IMG/VR virus record: IMGVR_UViG_3300040809_000708
Coordinates: 1 to 25,799 of that record
Length of the DNA: 25,799 nt
Strand: one strand, 5' to 3'
Source of the DNA: a virus
Under the pieces are notes generated by a model. That model did not search any database. It was given only the letters and a program-made list of their open reading frames with translations, and was not told the DNA's origin. Each line of letters opens with the position of its first letter. Within the stretch, counting starts at the first letter, position 1. The translations under genes were made by a program, and so were the position numbers. Of this stretch, positions 20,794 through 25,799 are shown in pieces.

Positions 20794-22406
20794 TAGTTGT
20801 AACGAGTTACAGAATTTCTAGTTCTTGCTCTAGATGTTTCCAGGTCACGGCCTTTAATGCCTAAAGACAAGAAGCCACCTACTAAGCCACCTAATGGCCC
20901 AGCGAATGAACCCATCTTAGTTGCTAACGCTTGTGTCAGGAGTTCACTAACGATAGACCCAAGAGCATTAGCGAAGATGTCCGAAGCGTTCTCGGTGTCT
21001 TCTGCCGCTGCTACCAAGCTTTGGGAAAGGATACTAGCCGAACTGCCGAAGTCGAACATTGCTTCATTGGTGTCAGCCAAATAAACTTTAGCGTCCTCAA
21101 AGGCTGGGATTCCCTCCTCTTCCTCAAAGCCCACGTTAAGCATACCAGCAAGGTCTAATTGTCCCGTGTCCTCAAACATCTGAAACCTTCTTCTAGCCCC
21201 AGCCCTTTGCACCTCGGTAGGTAATACACCCCCTCCCTCAAGATATGTGGTGACAAGGTTCATAGCATTGGCGAAGTCAATCATTTCCTCCTTGGCCTTC
21301 TCCCGTGCCTTTATCTCTTCTTTGGTTAACTCCTTAGACTTCTCAGCTTGTTCGGTCGAACCTACGGGAATAGGCATCCCCGTTTTAGGGTCTAAGGTCA
21401 TTAAATTGAACCCACCTGAGATTGGAACGAATGGCTTTTCTGCCGTGGGTATCTGACCCATTGGAGTGGCCCCAGCCTTTACTGCCGCTTCGTATGTAGC
21501 CGTATTTTCTGCCGTTATCCTTAACTGCTCGTTGTAATCTTTCTGAGCCTTCTCTAGTTGCTTAATGCTATACTCCGTGTCTGTCCAAAACTTGAGTTCA
21601 TCAACGGGTAACTTATCCCAGGTATTTATAAGAACCTCCGTGGTTTCGACTATGTCCCCTAGTGAACTAAGAACACTTTTCCAAACGGAAGACTCGCCAA
21701 TTGTATTAAGAAGGCTATCAAACTTGTCCCCAAGGTTAGACACGCTACCGCCTAGAGTTTCAGAGATTGCAGCCATTGAGCCACTAACCCCCTCTAGGTC
21801 ACCTAGACCCTTAACATACTCCTCAATGGCCTCAGTCGTGAAGTCTACGGTTGTGGCTTGCTCCTTAAACGTGAATGTGACCTTATCCCCCTCCTTGGAG
21901 GCCTTAATCCCAAACTCTTTGAGTCTTTCGAACTCCCCCGTTGTCGCATCCGCTACCGCTTCAGATAACTGATCAAACCCTTTACCCACGGAACTAGCCA
22001 GGTCACCATATTGGCGCATAGCTTCCATAGATGGCTGGAGGCCGTAGTTAGTGAGTTTAACGAAAGCACCTGACAACTCAGCGACACTAAAGGGCGTTCT
22101 AGCAGCCATATCCTTAATGTCCAACAAGGCTAGTTTAGCCGCACCAGTAGAACCGAGGGTATTAGTAAGGACGGCTTCGAACCTTTCAAACTCAGACCTT
22201 ACCTCAATAACCTTCCTAGAAAATGATATAATGGCCTGAACTGAGAAAGCCGCTGCAATCGCTCCCCCAATCTTCTTCATTCCCCCACTCATAGCCGTTT
22301 CCGACTTCTTAGCACTTCCCTTAACGGCCCCTTCCATTCTCGCTAAGTCCCTCTTCAGGTCGGAGATGTCAGCGGTTACCTTAACATTTAGTTCTTCTAC
22401 GGTCAT
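20793..22406 (-). CDS. Tail tape measure protein
   Basis: The 537-residue product should set tail length and be injected with DNA. It has an N-terminal coiled coil (KVTADISDLKRDLARMEG), a hydrophobic helix (GGAIAAAFSVQAIISF, 47-62), the tape-measure core LNVKVTAD to TPFSVAELSGAFVKLTNYG with GDLASSVGKGFDQLSEAV, helical repeats, and a glycine-rich hydrophobic C-terminal stretch (SFAGPLGGLVGGFLSLGI). At about 0.15 nm per residue a tail near 80 nm is expected, short for a siphovirus. A full -7 box ends four bases before the ATG. Confidence 0.88.
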   Translation of the reverse strand: MTVEELNVKVTADISDLKRDLARMEGAVKGSAKKSETAMSGGMKKIGGAIAAAFSVQAIISFSRKVIEVRSEFERFEAVLTNTLGSTGAAKLALLDIKDMAARTPFSVAELSGAFVKLTNYGLQPSMEAMRQYGDLASSVGKGFDQLSEAVADATTGEFERLKEFGIKASKEGDKVTFTFKEQATTVDFTTEAIEEYVKGLGDLEGVSGSMAAISETLGGSVSNLGDKFDSLLNTIGESSVWKSVLSSLGDIVETTEVLINTWDKLPVDELKFWTDTEYSIKQLEKAQKDYNEQLRITAENTATYEAAVKAGATPMGQIPTAEKPFVPISGGFNLMTLDPKTGMPIPVGSTEQAEKSKELTKEEIKAREKAKEEMIDFANAMNLVTTYLEGGGVLPTEVQRAGARRRFQMFEDTGQLDLAGMLNVGFEEEEGIPAFEDAKVYLADTNEAMFDFGSSASILSQSLVAAAEDTENASDIFANALGSIVSELLTQALATKMGSFAGPLGGLVGGFLSLGIKGRDLETSRARTRNSVTRYN

Positions 22407-22410
22407 GCTA

Positions 22411-22418
22411 CAAAAGTA
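22411..22418 (-). promoter_or_regulatory. -7 box before tape measure gene
   Basis: The minus strand reads TACTTTTG, identical to the portal box, then four bases (TAGC) and the ATG. A leaderless start is implied. Confidence 0.55.
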
Positions 22419-22421
22419 GTT

Positions 22422-22739
22422 TTAGGACTCTTGCCCCTTATTCCACGCCTCTAATACCTTGGCTTGTTCCTCAAAGGAAATAGCTGGTTTGCGTGGGTCA
22501 CCGTCTATAAGTGGTATCTCTAGAATGTCCTTAGCTTTAACGGGCTTCTTGACGTGTGGGTTAATAAGTGCAGCCATCATATTCCTCCAACGGTCATCTT
22601 CACGAGCGTAACGCCTATTGACTCCCTCTAGCCGATAGATGAACTCCTTGAATGTGGTATTGTAAAAGCGTTCCAACGGGAGGCCCAGGTCACCACACCA
22701 AAGAGCCTCAGCCTTGTCGAAGGTTAGTCCGCTTCCTCC
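22422..22739 (-). CDS. Tail assembly chaperone, frameshift-encoded C-terminal part
   Basis: This frame has no good start of its own; the first candidate is a TTG at 22676. It is open back to a slippery site in the upstream gene, and translation after a -1 shift gives 105 residues beginning GGSGLTFDKAEALWCGDL, with GLPLERFYNTTFKEF, the pattern (GL---F----KEF) typical of the T part of lambda-type gpGT. Fused to 115 residues of the upstream product it makes about 220 residues. Such fusions bind the tape measure during tail assembly and are made at a low ratio. The next gene downstream is the tape measure, as expected. Confidence 0.8.
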   Translation of the reverse strand, partial: GGSGLTFDKAEALWCGDLGLPLERFYNTTFKEFIYRLEGVNRRYAREDDRWRNMMAALINPHVKKPVKAKDILEIPLIDGDPRKPAISFEEQAKVLEAWNKGQES

Positions 22740-23083
22740 TTTCCCCCTTCCTTGTTCTCAACCTTGGGTAAAGACTCTAAGAACTCTTTAAGGGCGTTGC
22801 CCATCAGTTCGGGGTTGGTCTTAGCAGTTTCCAAGAAATCATCTTCTGTGACCTCTAAGGGCTTCTTAATGGACTTCTTGTAAGCTAGGTGAGATGAGTA
22901 CATAAAGGAAGCGATACGCTCCCAGTCTTCAAGTTTCAGTTGATCACCGTTCTCCCTATGGCCCGTGAAGAGTGCTACTATCTCAAATAGGTCAGCCATT
23001 GTCTGCTCGAAGGTTTCCAACCCTCTTAGCTTGCCGTACTCTATAAACGCCCTATTCGTCCAAATGAATTCTTCAATCTTCAT
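22724..23083 (-). CDS. Tail assembly chaperone (gpG-like)
   Basis: The 119-residue product is acidic and mostly helical (FEQTMADLFEIVALFTGH, YKKSIKKPLEVTEDDFLE), as are gpG-type chaperones that coat the tape measure before tube assembly. The identity rests on position before the tape measure gene and on the lambda-type slippery site near its 3' end (22739-22745), which leads into a second chaperone domain. Its ATG overlaps the gp10-like stop at ATGA. The tail terminator and tail tube genes usually found just before it are absent here. Confidence 0.8.
   Translation of the reverse strand: MKIEEFIWTNRAFIEYGKLRGLETFEQTMADLFEIVALFTGHRENGDQLKLEDWERIASFMYSSHLAYKKSIKKPLEVTEDDFLETAKTNPELMGNALKEFLESLPKVENKEGGKEEAD
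22739..22745 (-). promoter_or_regulatory. Programmed -1 ribosomal frameshift site
   Basis: The minus strand reads G GGA AAG in the frame of the chaperone gene, a perfect X-XXY-YYZ heptamer and the same sequence used for phage lambda gpG/gpGT. The zero frame stops 13 bases downstream (22726-22724), while the -1 frame stays open for 105 codons. Confidence 0.85.
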
Positions 23084-23436
23084 AGTAGCTTTCTAATTAG
23101 TGCTGTTACCCTCTTCCTTATGTTCTCCTTGTTGTTGTGGAATGCTGGTCTTAGATAAGGTCTTGGCCCTCCATTTGGCCCCGTTCCCGTTGGCTTGCCG
23201 AACTCAATGTAATTGCGATAATCGGAATTAGTACCAACCTTAAAGCCATCTTCTACGGGGTCGGTTACAATTGAGTCCTGAAGGTGACCATCTTTTACGG
23301 GGACAATCTCCCTAGCGTTGGATTGAATCTCCTTGGCCCCGATGAGTAGTTCACCCATAACCTTCCTGTACACTTCTTGCTTGGCCTTCCTGACCTTCGC
23401 TAGTAGTTCCTTATCTTCTACCTCAACCCTAAACAC
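23080..23436 (-). CDS. HK97 gp10-like neck / tail component
   Basis: The 118-residue product matches the HK97 gp10 family: a helical start (LLAKVRKAKQEVYRKVM), the SNAREIVPVKDGHLQDSI segment near 54-71 (family PVDTG-L--SI), VGTNSDYRNYIEFGKPTG near 87-104 and the closing RPYLRPAF. These proteins sit at the head-tail junction. It starts at a GTG (23436), overlapping the head-closure gene by eight bases, and couples to the chaperone gene at ATGA. Confidence 0.87.
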   Translation of the reverse strand: MFRVEVEDKELLAKVRKAKQEVYRKVMGELLIGAKEIQSNAREIVPVKDGHLQDSIVTDPVEDGFKVGTNSDYRNYIEFGKPTGTGPNGGPRPYLRPAFHNNKENIRKRVTALIRKLL

Positions 23437-23752
23437 TAGTAGCGGTAAAGGTGACCATTCCAGTTAAGTCAGGTGTGGGGAAGCTTTCCACTCGGTAGGT
23501 TGTACCCCTCCAAGAAATAGCCTTAATTGACTCGCTACCCGTTGTGGTTACACTAGAACTATAATCAGTAGCGTCACGCATTGTAACGACAATAGAAGCG
23601 TTTCTAGAGGCGTTTGGGTTCTGTTGGGTGTACCCCGTTGACTCCACTTGAACGTCTGCATACTGCTCTCTAAGTTGCGTTAAAGCGGTTGTGAAGCCCC
23701 CTATCTCGTCCGTGGTGTTGGTTTCCGTGTACAGAATTATTAACTCTCTCAT
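23429..23752 (-). CDS. Head closure (head-tail adaptor) protein
   Basis: The 107-residue beta-rich product fits SPP1 gp16-like head-closure proteins: MRELIILYTETNTTDEIGGF at the start (family: strand, then D--GG), YADVQVESTGYTQQN and a closing barrel with ISWRGTTYRVES and GMVTFTATSV. It lies between connector and gp10-like genes, the standard order. The start is ATG 23752. Confidence 0.82.
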   Translation of the reverse strand: MRELIILYTETNTTDEIGGFTTALTQLREQYADVQVESTGYTQQNPNASRNASIVVTMRDATDYSSSVTTTGSESIKAISWRGTTYRVESFPTPDLTGMVTFTATSV

Positions 23753-23768
23753 ACTTACCTATTTAAAG

Positions 23769-24344
23769 TTAAGCATAGAATGATGAAAATCTTCTATACC
23801 CTGACAAGAGGTTTTTAACCGTGAATTCAGTTTCTGAAGTGATGGTTCCCTTAATGGTTACCTTCCTTTCGTCATAGAGTTCTGAGGCAATTAACAAGAT
23901 GGCTTGTTGGATAGCATCGGGGAGGATTGAGGGTGTTGCCGTATAGGTAACTTCTATCTCTTCATAGCCTGTATCGACCGAACTGACCACGAGCGTATCA
24001 TCTCCCCTAGTCCTACTTGTGAGCGTTGTGCTATCCCCATTCTCATCGTAGCCCGTAACAACTACACTAGAGTAAGACCCATCCATTAGGGCAATAGGCA
24101 GTTCAAGGTGAAGCTTGGAGTTGTTTATCTCATCCGTGAAGTCTGTTACCACTACCTTAACCCCTATAACCTGGTCAAAGGCATAACCCGTGTATCTCAT
24201 TACATAATCACGAGCGGCAGACAATAGGGCAGATAGTAAATTGGTTTCCCCAGCGATGTCAGGGATTCTAGCGAATATCTTTAGTTCGGCTGATGTTACC
24301 CCCGTTTGGGCGGTAGTGCTGGTTATCTTGGTGCGTGTTCTCAT
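23769..24344 (-). CDS. Head-tail connector protein (gp6-like)
   Basis: The 191-residue product binds below the portal. It shows the pattern of gp6-like connectors: a helix after the first residues (SAELKIFARIPDIAG), SALLSAARDYVMRYTGYAF, a beta hairpin region (VVVTDFTDEINNSKL) and a final helical part ILPDAIQQAILLIASELYDE, ending in NLLSGYRRF. The reading frame is open to 24371, but a -7 box variant ends four bases before the ATG at 24344, so I take that ATG as the start. It follows the triple terminator region after the capsid gene. Confidence 0.85.
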   Translation of the reverse strand: MRTRTKITSTTAQTGVTSAELKIFARIPDIAGETNLLSALLSAARDYVMRYTGYAFDQVIGVKVVVTDFTDEINNSKLHLELPIALMDGSYSSVVVTGYDENGDSTTLTSRTRGDDTLVVSSVDTGYEEIEVTYTATPSILPDAIQQAILLIASELYDERKVTIKGTITSETEFTVKNLLSGYRRFSSFYA

Positions 24345-24348
24345 ACCT

Positions 24349-24356
24349 CTAAAATA
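24349..24356 (-). promoter_or_regulatory. -7 box variant before connector gene
   Basis: The minus strand reads TATTTTAG, one mismatch from TAnnTTTG, then four bases (AGGT) and the ATG at 24344. Because three terminators stand upstream, some promoter is needed for the connector-tail operon, which favours this site. Confidence 0.5.
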
Positions 24357-24378
24357 CGACCACGAGCGCAAGACCTAT

Positions 24379-24413
24379 AAAAAAGGGGGCTAACCCGCCA
24401 AGATTGTACCCCC
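24379..24413 (-). terminator. Third terminator-like hairpin (large loop)
   Basis: On the minus strand GGGGG (24413-24409) pairs with CCCCC (24389-24385) across a 19-base loop, followed by TTTTTT. The large loop makes it less certain than the two upstream hairpins. The rest of the 217-base gap (24372-24588) holds only these hairpins, short degenerate repeats and one CACGAGCG word. Confidence 0.55.
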
Positions 24414-24471
24414 TACCTACATGACAAAATAAGCGAAGCCAAGATAATACAATTCTACTAGGTATGCAAAT

Positions 24472-24495
24472 AAAAAAGGGGCCGAAGCCCCCTTA
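24472..24495 (-). terminator. Second terminator after capsid gene
   Basis: On the minus strand GGGGC, loop TTCG, GCCCC is followed by TTTTTT. It lies 75 bases downstream of the first terminator with no gene between. Confidence 0.85.
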
Positions 24496-24545
24496 ATCAA
24501 AACCTAAAAACCTATGCGGCTAAGATAAACAAAATTTCTAAACCA

Positions 24546-24570
24546 CAAAAAAGGGGGCCGAAGCCCCCTA
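24546..24570 (-). terminator. First terminator after capsid gene
   Basis: On the minus strand GGGGGC, loop TTCG, GCCCCC is followed by TTTTTT, about 20 bases after the capsid stop codon. This is a textbook strong terminator. Confidence 0.92.
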
Positions 24571-24588
24571 GAAGATAAGTCACACGAA

Positions 24589-25797
24589 TTAAGCCGCAGC
24601 TTCAATTACGGTAGTGACGTTAGCGAACGTGTCAACGAAGCAAGCGTCTGAATGGAACTTAGCAAAGGCTTCACGCATCTCACCACGGACAGTAGTTTCG
24701 TTAGTGGTTACGTTAGTGCCGTCTTGCTCGAAGAACCTTACAGAAACTCCCTCACGCTGGAACAACTGACCGACATTCTGTGAATCCATCACATAGAACG
24801 TGTCGCTAGCTACGGCTGAAGACTCCTGAATTGGGAGGCCATAGATAGTAGGCGTGTTGTCAACGAAGATGACGGGGGCAGTATACTGACCATTAGTGTC
24901 ACGAGCGTAAGCCAACTGAACCAAGTCGCTAGGGTTCATCATAATCGCATCGGGAGCGTAGTCGCTAGACTTCAGAAGACCGATAGCCGCCAAAATACAA
25001 TCGTACTTAGTAGACAGACCGTTAGCGATAGCATCCTCAAAGGAAGTACCAACAAGGTCAGCATCAGTCAAAGCACCGTTAGACAGACCATAGAGGTTAG
25101 GAGCCGTTCCGTTACCAGTCAAAAGCTGAACATCTTCAGCGTTATAGATTTGGCGTGGGAGTTCGTACGCAAGGTAAGAAGTGATCCCTTGGAAGTCAGC
25201 CAACATCTGATTGCTCAAGCGCATATAACCAGCGATAGTCTGAGCGTTGTACGTCTGAAGAGCGAAAGTCTTGTCGACTTGTTGCTTTGCAGAACCTTCA
25301 GCTACTACACCAGCGGAATCAGTAGATGCGCTAATGTCGGGGAACTGAACCGCGTCACCGCTCATAGAACCTTGACGGAGTGCATTTCTTACACGAAACT
25401 TACGCTCAACTTCAGGAAGGATAGGCAGGTAAGTGTTATCAACAACCTGAGTAGTCTGACCAGCAGTAGGCATATCCACGCCCTTAACCTTCAGGTCTTC
25501 GATGTTGAAACGGCTAGACTCACCCTTTACGAAAGAACGGAACCCGTCAGAGTCCATAGCGTTCATAAGGGCCTCCTGAGTAGTCTTAGCGACTGCCTCT
25601 TTTTCCTCCATTCCGTTAGCCTTAAGTTCCGCAACACGGCCCTCTAGGTTAGCAATTGAAGAATTTGACTTCTCCAGCAACTCGTTGAAAGCGTTCAGCT
25701 TTTCCTGAGTGTATTCTTTTGACGCTTCCACGCCAGCGTTGATAGCACCATCCAAGTCTTTTTTGATGGACTCCAACTGAGTTTTGATTTCTTCCAT
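24589..25797 (-). CDS. Major capsid protein, HK97 fold
   Basis: The 402-residue product forms the icosahedral shell. Residues 1-105 are a charged coiled coil (MEEIKTQLESIKKDLDGAI, NELLEKSNSSIANLEGR), the delta-type scaffold removed by the prohead protease. The mature part has the HK97 pattern: LPILPEVERKFRVRNALRQG, AGYMRLSNQMLADFQ, QLLTGNGTAPNLYGLSNG near residues 230-247, PDAIMMNPSDLVQLA and REAFAKFHSDACFVDTF near the C-terminus. The start is ATG at 25797. In the circular genome it directly follows the protease gene. Strong terminators follow, so it can be expressed at high level separately from the connector genes. Confidence 0.95.
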   Translation of the reverse strand: MEEIKTQLESIKKDLDGAINAGVEASKEYTQEKLNAFNELLEKSNSSIANLEGRVAELKANGMEEKEAVAKTTQEALMNAMDSDGFRSFVKGESSRFNIEDLKVKGVDMPTAGQTTQVVDNTYLPILPEVERKFRVRNALRQGSMSGDAVQFPDISASTDSAGVVAEGSAKQQVDKTFALQTYNAQTIAGYMRLSNQMLADFQGITSYLAYELPRQIYNAEDVQLLTGNGTAPNLYGLSNGALTDADLVGTSFEDAIANGLSTKYDCILAAIGLLKSSDYAPDAIMMNPSDLVQLAYARDTNGQYTAPVIFVDNTPTIYGLPIQESSAVASDTFYVMDSQNVGQLFQREGVSVRFFEQDGTNVTTNETTVRGEMREAFAKFHSDACFVDTFANVTTVIEAAA

Positions 25798-25799
25798 TT
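25673..25799. repeat. Terminal direct repeat, right copy
   Basis: This is the exact duplicate of bases 1-127. Removing one copy closes the circle and joins the capsid gene to the protease gene with 19 bases between. Confidence 0.95.

Noticed and set aside
21565-21972. Plus-strand frame of 135 codons opposite the tape measure gene
   Set aside because: Serine/leucine-rich shadow of a well-supported gene on the other strand, with no start signals.
25150-25647. Plus-strand frame of 165 codons opposite the capsid gene
   Set aside because: It is antisense to a certain capsid gene, has no promoter or leader, and its product resembles no family. It is a shadow of strong codon bias.
1-25799. Lysogeny or defence-island genes, CRISPR arrays, insertion sequences
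   Set aside because: No integrase, repressor, transposase, toxin-antitoxin pair or regularly spaced repeats were found on either strand.

Overview
The window is one complete small tailed-phage genome of about 25.67 kb, linearised inside the major capsid gene. Bases 1-127 recur exactly at 25673-25799, so the true molecule or assembly is circular. The host is probably a member of the Bacteroidota, likely a flavobacterium. Promoters follow the TAnnTTTG -7 pattern of that phylum, there are no Shine-Dalgarno sequences, and several start codons follow A-rich leaders. No integrase, repressor, tRNA, CRISPR or reverse transcriptase is visible, so a virulent siphovirus-like phage is the simplest reading.

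Layout. Two gene blocks diverge from a 370-base control region (7269-7638) and converge at 14883-14886. The minus-strand block starts at 7268 and runs leftward through the origin of the numbering. It holds a tail-terminator-like gene, a possible replication accessory gene, DnaB helicase, a short unknown gene, small and large terminase, portal, MuF-like protein, prohead protease, major capsid protein, three terminator hairpins, head-tail connector, head closure, gp10-like neck protein, tail chaperones joined by a -1 frameshift, tape measure, tail tip, a candidate unimolecular spanin, tail fibre, M15 endolysin, a holin candidate and a small membrane protein. The plus-strand block (7639-14886) holds an unknown gene, ERF annealing protein, PD-(D/E)XK exonuclease, SSB, the major tail tube protein in its own promoter/terminator cassette, unknown genes, a DnaA domain IV protein, a NinG-like protein, a DUF1599/Nmad1-type protein, a cytosine-5 methyltransferase, a metallophosphoesterase and small genes.

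How it works together. ERF, exonuclease, SSB and the NinG-like protein form a lambda-Red-like recombination set. DnaB, the DnaA-like protein and the accessory gene would recruit host replication enzymes, since no polymerase or primase is seen. The methyltransferase and its neighbour suggest protection from host restriction. Head and tail genes follow the usual HK97-type order, except that the tail tube and tail terminator genes have been moved out of their normal slot.

Most interesting: (1) a second long reading frame lies inside the methyltransferase gene in another frame and looks like a real protein; (2) a promoter-driven, strongly folded noncoding RNA candidate lies in the divergent control region; (3) the octamer CACGAGCG occurs 14 times in unrelated genes and reading frames, where under one is expected by chance; (4) a recurring TAnnTTTG-like box sits four bases before operon-head start codons, implying leaderless mRNAs; (5) a lambda-type GGGAAAG slippery site lies in the tail chaperone gene.
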